Below are positions 44,502 to 52,699 of a stretch of DNA of 64,000 nt, piece after piece. The DNA comes from Candidatus Latescibacterota bacterium. GTDB taxonomy: Bacteria > Latescibacterota > UBA2968 > UBA8231. Location: positions 36,345-100,344 of the forward strand of contig JAJEIO010000062.1 in assembly GCA_022827835.1 (NCBI GenBank), written 5' to 3'. Positions within the stretch are counted from its first letter, which is position 1; every line of letters starts with the position of its first letter. Below the pieces are notes generated by a model. That model made no database searches and was not told the origin of the DNA. It was given only the letters and a program-made list of their open reading frames with translations. A program made the position numbers and the translations under genes.

Positions 44502-46562
44502 ATGCACAATCTGTGGCGGTGTGTTGCTTTGGGATTGCTGTCAGCGACGGCGGGAGAGGCCCAGCTAGACATCTGGCAACTAGGGGGTAGCGGTCTAGAG
44601 TGGAGCCAAGCCGACTCGGTCGAGATACTCATCGACTTTGAACGCACGCCGGGGGCGATCCAGCCAGTGTACCTGACGCCGGATCAGACAGTGTTTTCGC
44701 ATTTGCACAACTGGCAATTCTGGCGCGATCCCAGCGACAAGATCCTAGGCTATATCGATGGCCAGATGCCGCGGATATGGAAGTTCAAAGATGGTATCCC
44801 CGACCCCTCTGAAAATGGCTCTTGGTTGATTGACGGCGACAGCACCTCCTATAACATCCCCATCGCCCAGGGTGGGATATCCGCCGAGTACTTCACCATT
44901 GACGTGGCCGTGCCCGTGCCGGCTGTCCGGTTCGGGTTTTTCACCTCGCCCGTGGGATTCCGCATTGAGGGCACTCCCACTCTGACCGATGCACCCCCTG
45001 CTTTCGACGTATCTATAGGCGGCGACGCGGATCCGGCGATCCCCAAAGGAGGGAATGATCTCCTAGAAAAGGTCGTCGCCAATGTCGCCGAAAACTTCGA
45101 TCCCACTGTCCACATCGACTTTCCGCGCCAATACGTGCGCTTCATCCGCTGGCGGCGGCAATTGTCGATTCTCGACGAAGAGGCATTGAGCGGCTGCCGT
45201 GATTGCGGTGCCCAAGGCAATCAAGCCCGAGCGATCAAGGGCAATATCGGCGACTTTGAGCTTTTCGCCTTGGGGGTACCACAGCGGGGGATCTACGTCA
45301 CCAAAATTGTGGACTTGGGATCAATCGCCAACTTCGGCCGCTTGCACTGGGCCGCTACCCCCATGCGCATGGAGGGTGATCGCGCGATCGAAGCACCCAA
45401 CACTCCAGTAGAGGTCAAGGTTGAGGTGCGTACCGGCCGCGACGATGTCCCGGATATTTACCACGAGTTCACCAATACCGGCCTAGAAAAGGAAGTTTCG
45501 CGCGACCGCTACGAAAACGACCTCAAAGCTCGGCTCGTCCGAGTCAGCGCTGACGCCGGCAGCTTCCGCACCCGCGAACCCAAACCCGGGGTCCGCGCCT
45601 CAATCGCCTACGACAGCGACAACTGGACTTTTTGGTCGGTGCCCTTTACCGAATCGGGACAGCCGCTCCGGCTGCGCTCTGGCTCGCACCTCCAGTTCAC
45701 CATCACGCTCAAAAGCGAGGATTTCGACGCTTGGGTCCGGCTAGACTCGCTGTGGGTCGAGACCGCGCCACTTTTGGCCGACGATGTTCGCGGCGAAGTA
45801 GCCAGAGCCGACGACCTCCAGCCCCAGCGCGGCTTTACCGAGGTCGAGTTAGGCGCGATGACTGATTTCGTCTATGACGTGCAAGCCGTTTTTACCAGCG
45901 CTCAGGCCTCTGGCTTCGACGCCTTGCGCATCCACACTAGCAACCGGGCTGCCTTCCGACGCCTAGAAATGGGCACACCTCTTGCTGCGGTTGATCCCGC
46001 AGAAATAGTCGAAGAAGAAAGTGCCTTGGTCGTCCGTCTTCCCGATCGGATAACTCCAACTCAAAACTCGCCCATCCGCGTGGTCTTTGGCACTGAAGTC
46101 TTTGAATTCGCTGCGACTTTCGAGGGCGAGGTTTTCGCAGCCGACAGCGAGAGTCTGCCCCAGCAGATCGTACCCGGCGATGCTGGCGAGGCTATTTCGA
46201 CTAACAGTCTGCGGGTGCTCAGTTCCCCGGACGCTTCTCCTGAGCTCATCCAGAACCTCTCCTTTTCTACTCTGATCTTAACCCCCAACGGCGACCAAGT
46301 TCACGACGAACTGCACATCGCCTACTCGTTGTTCCGCCTGCCCGAGCAAGTGCCGGTGACTCTCGAAGTGTACTCGCTCGATGGTCGCCGAGTCGCTCGG
46401 GTTGCCATCGGAACCCAAGATTCAGGTCCCCAACAGATCACTTGGAATGGCCGCGACCAGTGGGGCAAGATTCCAGCCCCAGGACTTTATCTCCTATCCA
46501 TTTCGCTCGGTACTGATGCCCCCCAGCAGTCCCAACTGCGCCCGCTGGGCATTGCCTATTAG
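44502..46562 (+). CDS. surface protein with FlgD-like C-terminus (copy 3, divergent N-terminus)
   Basis: A 686-residue exported protein; ATG after GCGGAGGCGATC. The signal peptide ends near SATAGEAQ. The first half is more divergent than in the other copies: WLIDGDSTSYN and FTIDVAVPVPAVRFGFFTSP replace the first discoidin module and the GDN linker is not evident, though FDVSIGGDADPAIPKGG occurs. The second half has the common pattern: VDLGSIANFGRLHW, VEVRTGRDD, the DRYEND block, and LILTPNGDQVHDELHIAYS (Gly replaced by Gln in PNGDG), ending WNGRDQWGKIPAPGLYLLSI. CRDCGAQGN holds a local Cys pair that may bind metal or form a disulfide. Confidence 0.78.
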   Translation: MHNLWRCVALGLLSATAGEAQLDIWQLGGSGLEWSQADSVEILIDFERTPGAIQPVYLTPDQTVFSHLHNWQFWRDPSDKILGYIDGQMPRIWKFKDGIPDPSENGSWLIDGDSTSYNIPIAQGGISAEYFTIDVAVPVPAVRFGFFTSPVGFRIEGTPTLTDAPPAFDVSIGGDADPAIPKGGNDLLEKVVANVAENFDPTVHIDFPRQYVRFIRWRRQLSILDEEALSGCRDCGAQGNQARAIKGNIGDFELFALGVPQRGIYVTKIVDLGSIANFGRLHWAATPMRMEGDRAIEAPNTPVEVKVEVRTGRDDVPDIYHEFTNTGLEKEVSRDRYENDLKARLVRVSADAGSFRTREPKPGVRASIAYDSDNWTFWSVPFTESGQPLRLRSGSHLQFTITLKSEDFDAWVRLDSLWVETAPLLADDVRGEVARADDLQPQRGFTEVELGAMTDFVYDVQAVFTSAQASGFDALRIHTSNRAAFRRLEMGTPLAAVDPAEIVEEESALVVRLPDRITPTQNSPIRVVFGTEVFEFAATFEGEVFAADSESLPQQIVPGDAGEAISTNSLRVLSSPDASPELIQNLSFSTLILTPNGDQVHDELHIAYSLFRLPEQVPVTLEVYSLDGRRVARVAIGTQDSGPQQITWNGRDQWGKIPAPGLYLLSISLGTDAPQQSQLRPLGIAY

Positions 46563-46574
46563 GGAACAGTCAAC

Positions 46575-48923
46575 GTGCGTATCGGCTTTTTACTCTGTGG
46601 CTTGCTCCTGTTATCGTCCGTCTGCCCTAGTTCGGCCGAGCGTCTGACCTTTGACAGCGCCGAAGACTGGGCGGGTTGGGAGGCACCGTTCGGCTTGGTG
46701 CAAATTAGCGAGGAGGGCCAGCTCCAGCTAGTCAAATACCGCAAGAACACCGACGTGATCGCCGATGCCTCTCGCTTCACTCACTCGACCAAGACTCGTG
46801 GCGATGCCGTTCCCGGCGGCTTATGGGATGTAGGTAGTGGCCAAGCCACGGCTGGGCACGTCATCGATGGCGATCCTAACACCTTTTGGAAGCCCGATCC
46901 GGACGCGGTCCTCGGCGAGTGGTTCGTGCAGATTGACCTAGGACGCGCAGTGCTGGCCAAGGAAATTCGCCTCACCTTCCCCGACCAACAAGGCGCGCGG
47001 CCCTTTCAGCAATTCACCGTCTTCATCGCGACCGGCGTGACGTCCGACCCTCTCGACGATCTTTTTCTTTTTGACCCGGTTTATCGCACTACTCACCCCA
47101 ACGAGGAAACCGAGATCTCGATACCGCTTACTTTCATATCCAAGGCCACATCGCGGGTACTCGACCCGAATCTCAATATCGATCCGCAAGAAAAAGACCA
47201 GTACCGGCTCCTTCAGTACATCAATTTTACTGTCGAGGCCCGCGACCTAGAAGGGGCGCTCGCCGAGATCGAGGTCATTGGCATCGGCGATAACGTCTCC
47301 ATTGGCCTCGAGCGCCGCGGCTCGGTCATCGACGGCCTGACTTCCGTCTCCAATATCAGCCTCTTCGACGCCAATATGAACACCAATAGCGCCATTGCTC
47401 CTGTGGCCTTCGCCGGCCGGGAGCGCAGTTGGCAGGAGCAGGGGACTTGGTTTTACGCAGACCTAGGAGCTGTATTTTGGCTCGACGGGGCCTTCATCTA
47501 CGTATTAAAGGAGCAGGAGGGTACGGCCGGGTTTATCGCTGGCCCCGCACGGGGCTTTACTATCCTCGCCTCAGACGGCACGCCCTCCATCAGCACGGAC
47601 CTGCCCGTTCCCGAGCCCTTTGACTACGACGAGTTGCTCTTCCAGCCGGACAACTGTCCCTCGTGCTTGCATTACTTGCGCTACCAGTTCCGGCCACGCC
47701 GGGTGCGCTATCTGCTCTGGCACGTCCACAGCACGAGCGGCTGGAACTCCAAGTGGGCTGAGCTCATGCTTTTCTCGCCGGGTCACCCCGCCAAGGTGGT
47801 CATGCACTCGGATTTTATCGACCTAGGGGCGGAAGCTGGCGACGGGCATCCCAAGGTCATCAAGGGGCTATCTTGGGACGCGGACCTACCCCCTAGCACG
47901 CGCCTGCACTTGCGCTCGCGATCGGGCAATACCCTCAGCGAAGTCTATGACTTCTACGACCGCAAAGGCGATAAGGTCACCGAGGAAAAGTGGAACAGCT
48001 CTCCCAAAGTGCTGCGCGGGCGGATCGACACCACCATAGTCGTAGGCGAGGATTGGGATGCTTGGAGCGCAGAGTACAAAGCGATCGGTGAAAGCTTCAA
48101 GTCGCAAAGCCCGCGCCGCTTCGTACAGTTGGAACTAATTCTCGTCACCGATGACCCCGCTGTCGCCCCTGCGATCAACGCGCTGTCTATCGACTTTGAA
48201 GACGCCTTTGTACAGGAGGCCAAAGGCCGCATCCAACCCCGCGAAGCTCAGCCTAACGCGGACACTCGCTTCACCTATACTCTCTGGACTGGGGCCGGGG
48301 AACAGGACAGCGGTTTCGACCGCCTGCGTTTCGCCCTCTCCGCAGCGGCTAGCGATGTCGAGCTCGAAATTGGGGGGCAGGCCATCGCCCCCGCCGCGAT
48401 GGAGCAACGCGGCGATTCGCTAGTCGTCGTCCTGCCAGCGCCCGTTCGCAGCGACTCAGTCCGCGTCTCGTTCACTACTCGCGTAATACGAAACGCCACG
48501 ATCTTCGCCTTGGATCTCGGCTTGGGCTCGCGTCCCGGAATCTGGCAATCCGTCGAGGCTATGGAGCGCCGCTCCAACATCGTCATGCTGCCCGCATTGA
48601 CCGGCAGCGACCGGCTGATTTCCGACTTACAGGTACCCCAGGCGTTCACCCCCAACAGCGACGGCGTCAACGACCTGTTTGACGTGCGTTTCGTCGCCTT
48701 CAAGGTAGCCGAGATCGTTCCCAAAGTTTCCGTCCACGATCTCACCGGTCGCCACCGGGCCTCGCTAGTCGCAGTTCAAGCGGATGGCCAGCAGCATTAC
48801 ACTTGGTCGGGGCACGACGACAGCGGTACGTTAGTCGAACCGGGTATCTACCTCCTGCGCGTCGATCTCGGTGCCGATGCCGGCGAAGGCATTGCCATCC
48901 GCACCTTTGCCGTTGCCTACTAA
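46575..48923 (+). CDS. surface protein: discoidin-like domains plus FlgD-like C-terminus (copy 4)
   Basis: A 782-residue paralog with GTG start after AGGGA, 12 bases after copy 3. Signal MRIGFLLCGLLLLSSVCPSS. Visible are VIDGDPNTFWKPD, WFVQIDLGRAVLAKEIRLTF, the GDNVSIGLERRGS linker, a second module WFYADLGAVFWLDGAF, a NCPSC pair absent from copies 1 and 2, LHLRSRSGNTLSE, the GDKVTEEKW block, and AFTPNSDGVNDLFDVRF with WSGHDDSGTLVEPGIYLLRV. Four such genes within 10 kb, three in tandem with 96- and 12-base gaps, indicate repeated duplication of one surface-protein type. Confidence 0.8.
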   Translation: MRIGFLLCGLLLLSSVCPSSAERLTFDSAEDWAGWEAPFGLVQISEEGQLQLVKYRKNTDVIADASRFTHSTKTRGDAVPGGLWDVGSGQATAGHVIDGDPNTFWKPDPDAVLGEWFVQIDLGRAVLAKEIRLTFPDQQGARPFQQFTVFIATGVTSDPLDDLFLFDPVYRTTHPNEETEISIPLTFISKATSRVLDPNLNIDPQEKDQYRLLQYINFTVEARDLEGALAEIEVIGIGDNVSIGLERRGSVIDGLTSVSNISLFDANMNTNSAIAPVAFAGRERSWQEQGTWFYADLGAVFWLDGAFIYVLKEQEGTAGFIAGPARGFTILASDGTPSISTDLPVPEPFDYDELLFQPDNCPSCLHYLRYQFRPRRVRYLLWHVHSTSGWNSKWAELMLFSPGHPAKVVMHSDFIDLGAEAGDGHPKVIKGLSWDADLPPSTRLHLRSRSGNTLSEVYDFYDRKGDKVTEEKWNSSPKVLRGRIDTTIVVGEDWDAWSAEYKAIGESFKSQSPRRFVQLELILVTDDPAVAPAINALSIDFEDAFVQEAKGRIQPREAQPNADTRFTYTLWTGAGEQDSGFDRLRFALSAAASDVELEIGGQAIAPAAMEQRGDSLVVVLPAPVRSDSVRVSFTTRVIRNATIFALDLGLGSRPGIWQSVEAMERRSNIVMLPALTGSDRLISDLQVPQAFTPNSDGVNDLFDVRFVAFKVAEIVPKVSVHDLTGRHRASLVAVQADGQQHYTWSGHDDSGTLVEPGIYLLRVDLGADAGEGIAIRTFAVAY

Positions 48924-48949
48924 TCCAAGATCTCCAGCGCCTTTGTGGT

Positions 48950-50329
48950 TTAGCGCCCCCGATAGCGCCGCCAGCCGCTGCGCTCCACCCGCCAGCCCAG
49001 CGCGTCGAGATGGGTTGCGCGGATCTGTTCGATGTGGCGGGTATGGGCTGCGGCCTTTTCTTCGCTGAAGGCGTAGTAGCGCAGGCGTTCGGGATCGAGT
49101 TCGACGCCCAGTCCTGGTTCCTTGGGCACGGCGAGAAATCCTTGATCGTAGGCCATCTTGCCGCCGCAGATCACGTCGTCGGCCCACTGGTTGTAATGCG
49201 AGTCAATCGCGTGCGCCGAGAAGGGGGGGAAGGCGCGGTTTCCTCCCCAGACGATGTGATAGGGCATTTCGTAGGGAAAAGTGAAGGCCGCGATGTGCAG
49301 GCGAATCGCCGTCGCCGGTCCCAATTCATAGGCGCTGTGCATGCCGATTCCCATACCCATAAATCGCGCCGCGTCGTAGTAGCGCTTGAGCGCCAGCGGC
49401 CCTGCGTAGGCGTCGGGAGCGGAAATGTCGGCTGGCTGCCAGCGGCGCAGCGCGTCCAGGTCCAGTGCCGCGTCTAGGGCATCATCGCCGTATCGACCCT
49501 TGGTGCCGGGATGCGGTACCAGCGGCGGTAGCCAGGCGTGCGACGAGATTGGTATGGTGCTCAATAGCCGCAGGCGATGGCCGGCGCGGAAGATATGAGT
49601 AAAACGCCCGCCCACTGGTTCCTCAATCCACTCCGGATGGCAGTCCTCGACCTCGCGCATAAAGCGCAGCGCCTGCGCTTCGCCCCAAGACGCGTGTGGA
49701 TCGACGCGAATGTCCACGTCCCCTCCTACGGCCGCGCGGATGTTGCGCACCAACTCCACGTAGTGCTGCGGCTCAAAATCGCACATTGAGAGCTTGATAT
49801 TGTGGAAGCCGTGGGTGCGGATAATTTCCTGTACGTAGGATGGATAACTCTCAAAGGTGACGGCGTTTTCGCCGTTGAGGTCGGGGAAGCGATACCAAGT
49901 ATAGGCCGACATGGGCACGCGCTCTGCCAAGGGGGTCTCCAGCGCGAAGAGTTCGTGCAAGTACTGGCCCAATGGTCGGTTGGCGATTTTGCCGCTCAGG
50001 TCCCAATAGGCTAGGCCCATATCGGCGCGGATGCTGGGGTCAAAAGGATTTTTGCCTAGGACGTTGCCCTTTAATTCTTCGGCGTCCGCGTTGGCACCTT
50101 CGGCAATGCCGACCAAGCCTTTATCGGTTTCAAACTCGGCAAAGGTAAAACTCTCGGCCGAGCCATCCCAGCGTTTGGTCCCAACCCAGGGCATCAGCAC
50201 CCGGAAGACGCGCACGTCGCGGATGGTGTGCCCAGCGGCAAGGCCCTCGGCTTGGATGTGCTGTTCGACGGCCTTGGCTTGGGCGACGGTCTCGCGGTCG
50301 AATTCGGCTAACTCTGCTATGGGGTCCAC
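48950..50329 (-). CDS. glucarate-dehydratase-like enolase-superfamily enzyme
   Basis: A 459-residue enzyme starting GTG after GGGAGGG. VFRVLMPWVGTKRW and FTFAEFETDKGLVGIAEGA form the capping domain; AYWDLSGKIANRPL is the usual segment. Lys179 (NIKLSM) stands for the catalytic Lys of the second strand, but the second Lys of the KxK motif is Ser181. Asp210 (RVDPHASW) and Glu236 (WIEEPV) are metal ligands; His264 and His331 (GMHSAYELG) are further barrel-end candidates. Closest in pattern to glucarate dehydratase relatives; exact substrate unknown. Divergent from the sialidase gene. Confidence 0.83.
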   Translation of the reverse strand: MDPIAELAEFDRETVAQAKAVEQHIQAEGLAAGHTIRDVRVFRVLMPWVGTKRWDGSAESFTFAEFETDKGLVGIAEGANADAEELKGNVLGKNPFDPSIRADMGLAYWDLSGKIANRPLGQYLHELFALETPLAERVPMSAYTWYRFPDLNGENAVTFESYPSYVQEIIRTHGFHNIKLSMCDFEPQHYVELVRNIRAAVGGDVDIRVDPHASWGEAQALRFMREVEDCHPEWIEEPVGGRFTHIFRAGHRLRLLSTIPISSHAWLPPLVPHPGTKGRYGDDALDAALDLDALRRWQPADISAPDAYAGPLALKRYYDAARFMGMGIGMHSAYELGPATAIRLHIAAFTFPYEMPYHIVWGGNRAFPPFSAHAIDSHYNQWADDVICGGKMAYDQGFLAVPKEPGLGVELDPERLRYYAFSEEKAAAHTRHIEQIRATHLDALGWRVERSGWRRYRGR

Positions 50330-50411
50330 GTTGATTCCCTCCCGTTTAATGGTCGTGAAAAAAGAAGGTGAACAACCCGAATCTACTCAGACGTACTTTT
50401 TCCCTGCAACC

Positions 50412-50420
50412 AATATAGGG
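50412..50420. promoter_or_regulatory. recurring AATATAGRR motif (copy 5)
   Basis: AATATAGGG lies between the divergent dehydratase-like (start 50329) and sialidase (start 50488) genes. Minus reading GCGTCCCTATATTGG nearly matches the copy at 41110, including flanks. Confidence 0.35.
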
Positions 50421-50487
50421 ACGCTCTTGCTTTACGCGGATTCGACGGAGTATATTGACGCCCTGAATGTAAAGGAGAACCAATGAC

Positions 50488-51522
50488 GTGATCGATTCCA
50501 TCGACCTCTTTGAGAGCGGCACCCAAGGCTACCATACCTTCCGCATCCCAGCCCTGATTACCACGCTCACCGGTACGGTACTCGCCTTTTGCGAGGGGCG
50601 CAAAAACGCGCGCGGCGACACCGGTGACATCGACATGCTGCTGCGGCGCAGCGACGACGGTGGGAAGACGTTTGCTCCCTTTGAGTTAGTGTGGGACGAT
50701 GGCCCGAATACCTGTGGCAACCCCTGTCCGGTGATCGATGCCCGCACGGGGGCGATTTCTCTGCTGATGACACACAACCTCGGCCATGACCACGAGCCCG
50801 AGATCATCGACCAAGCGAGCGAGGGCACTCGCACGGTGTGGCTGACGCGCAGCGAGGACGACGGACTCACTTGGTCGCCGCCGGTGGAGATCACTTCCGT
50901 AGCGAAGCAACCTAACTGGACTTGGTACGCCACCGGTCCAGGCGCTGGCATTCAGCTAGCTACCGGTCGGCTCGTCATCCCCTGCGACCACATTGAAGCG
51001 GGCAGCAAGAAATACTATTCGCACGTCTTGCTCAGCGACGACGGCGGCCGGAGTTGGCGGCTCGGCGGCTCGACCCCGCAAGACCAAGTCAACGAGTGCG
51101 AAGTAGTAGAGTTGCTGGACGGTCGTTTGCTACTCAACATGCGCAACTACGACCCAAGCATCCGCGCCCGTGCCTTTTCGTTTAGCGACGATGGCGGTGA
51201 GAGTTGGTCGTCGATAGCGCGCGATCCCGTCCTCGTCGAACCGATTTGCCAAGCGAGTATCCGCCGGGTCGGCACCAGCGTGCTCTTTTCCAACCCCGCC
51301 AGCACCGAGGGCCGCCAGAACATGACCGTGCGGCTCAGCGACGACGATGGCCAAACGTGGGCCAGCGCCCGCGTTCTACACCCTGGCCCGGCCGCATATT
51401 CCTGTCTGGCCGTTTTGCCCGATGGCCGCGCCGCTTGTCTCTATGAATGCGGTGCCGAGCATCCCTACGAGCGCTTGACTTTGGCCCGCTTCTCGCTGGA
51501 TTGGGTGCGCGACGCGCCCTGA
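50488..51522 (+). CDS. sialidase/neuraminidase family glycosidase (GH33-like)
   Basis: A 344-residue six-bladed propeller. YHTFRIPAL holds Arg19 of the sialic-acid-binding triad, with Arg219 (NMRN) and Arg276 (EGRQN) as the others; Asp47 is the likely acid/base, Tyr304 (AAYSCL) the nucleophile and Glu203 or Glu205 (NECEV) its partner. Five Asp-box motifs are present: SDDGGKTF, SEDDGLTW, SDDGGRSW, SDDGGESW and SDDDGQTW. No signal peptide, so it may act in the cytoplasm on imported glycosides. GTG start at 50488 has AAGGAG ten bases upstream; a tiny ATG-ACG-TGA frame overlaps it. Ten bases separate it from the next enzyme gene, so they are co-transcribed. Confidence 0.88.
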   Translation: MIDSIDLFESGTQGYHTFRIPALITTLTGTVLAFCEGRKNARGDTGDIDMLLRRSDDGGKTFAPFELVWDDGPNTCGNPCPVIDARTGAISLLMTHNLGHDHEPEIIDQASEGTRTVWLTRSEDDGLTWSPPVEITSVAKQPNWTWYATGPGAGIQLATGRLVIPCDHIEAGSKKYYSHVLLSDDGGRSWRLGGSTPQDQVNECEVVELLDGRLLLNMRNYDPSIRARAFSFSDDGGESWSSIARDPVLVEPICQASIRRVGTSVLFSNPASTEGRQNMTVRLSDDDGQTWASARVLHPGPAAYSCLAVLPDGRAACLYECGAEHPYERLTLARFSLDWVRDAP

Positions 51523-51531
51523 GGAGTTTTT

Positions 51532-52698
51532 ATGAAAATCACCGACATCCGCACCCTTTGCCTTTCTCGCCCCCACGAACCCGAGCGCCAGTGGTTCAGT
51601 GCCTCCTTCTACGTGGAAAAAGCCGACTGTCCCATCGTCATTATCGACACGGACGCTGGCTTGCAAGGCATTGCTGAGCCTTCTACCTATGGCGATCCAC
51701 CGGTCATTCGCCAGCGGCTCGACGCGCTCAAGCCCAGTCTCATTGGCCGCGACCCGCTCGACCCGGATCTTGTGTCCAGACCCACTGGCGACCGCTCGAT
51801 GTACATTGCCTACGCTGGTCTCGAACTGGCGCTGTGGGATCTGCGCGCCAAGGCGCAAAATAAAACAGTCGCCGAACTCATCATTCCTCTCATCACGCCC
51901 GACACTCCCGAGCGCAAACCGCGCACCCTCTTCCGCCTCTACGCTTCGGGCGGCGTCCAGTACGACTGGGACGACCGCCCCACATCCGTCGTCGATGAAG
52001 CACGCGCCCTCGCCGACCGGGGATTTACCGCCTATAAGATGCGGCTGGGCACCGAGTGGTCGTGGTCGGGCGTCACAGTTGCGCAGATGATCGACCTGTT
52101 GCAGGAGGTGACCGACGCGGTGGGTGAGCGCATGGAGCTGATGCTGGAGGGCAATTGTCGCCTCGACGAGGCACAGGCCCGCGAGATTGGCCACTTTCTC
52201 GACGAAGCGGGCTGGACGTGGTTTGAAGAACCGCTGCCCAAGGATCAGATCGACGGCTACACCCGCCTCAACGCCGAATTGCATCTGCCTATCACCGGCG
52301 GCGAATCCAACTCGACCCTCGCCGAGTTTGAGCCGTTCTTCGCGCAAAGGGCGTACGCCAAGGGCCAGCTCGACGTTGGCGTCTGTAGCCTCGGCGAGGC
52401 CATCCGCATCTACCACTGCGCCAAAGAATACGGCGTCGAGCTTTTCACCCAGAACTGGCACAACGGCCTGTTGACCATATCTAACGCCCACTTCCTCGCC
52501 GCTCTTCCCGAAGAACACGTGCTGGAAATGTTCATCGGCCAAGGGCCGTTGCAATGGGACATCCTCAAAGACTCGCCCGCGACCGAAGGCTATCTCGCGC
52601 TGCCCGATGCACCCGGCTGGGGGGTGGAACTGGCCGACGACCTCGAAACGCGCTTTCCCTATATCTCTGGGCCTTGGGGGCGTGCGGTGGAGCGCTGA
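51532..52698 (+). CDS. enolase-superfamily (mandelate racemase/muconate lactonizing) enzyme
   Basis: A 388-residue enzyme with ATG after GAGGAG. The active site can be traced: Lys169 and Arg171 (YKMRLG) in the KxR/KxK position, Glu206 (MLEGN), Glu232 (WFEEP) and Glu258 (GGES) as the three metal ligands, and His310 (NWHNG) opposite. SMYIAYAGLELALWDLRAKA is the usual segment before the barrel. Likely dehydration or epimerisation of a sugar acid released or derived from the sialidase product pool; specificity is not readable. Its TGA is followed one base later by the next gene's ATG. Confidence 0.87.
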   Translation: MKITDIRTLCLSRPHEPERQWFSASFYVEKADCPIVIIDTDAGLQGIAEPSTYGDPPVIRQRLDALKPSLIGRDPLDPDLVSRPTGDRSMYIAYAGLELALWDLRAKAQNKTVAELIIPLITPDTPERKPRTLFRLYASGGVQYDWDDRPTSVVDEARALADRGFTAYKMRLGTEWSWSGVTVAQMIDLLQEVTDAVGERMELMLEGNCRLDEAQAREIGHFLDEAGWTWFEEPLPKDQIDGYTRLNAELHLPITGGESNSTLAEFEPFFAQRAYAKGQLDVGVCSLGEAIRIYHCAKEYGVELFTQNWHNGLLTISNAHFLAALPEEHVLEMFIGQGPLQWDILKDSPATEGYLALPDAPGWGVELADDLETRFPYISGPWGRAVER

Positions 52699-52699
52699 G

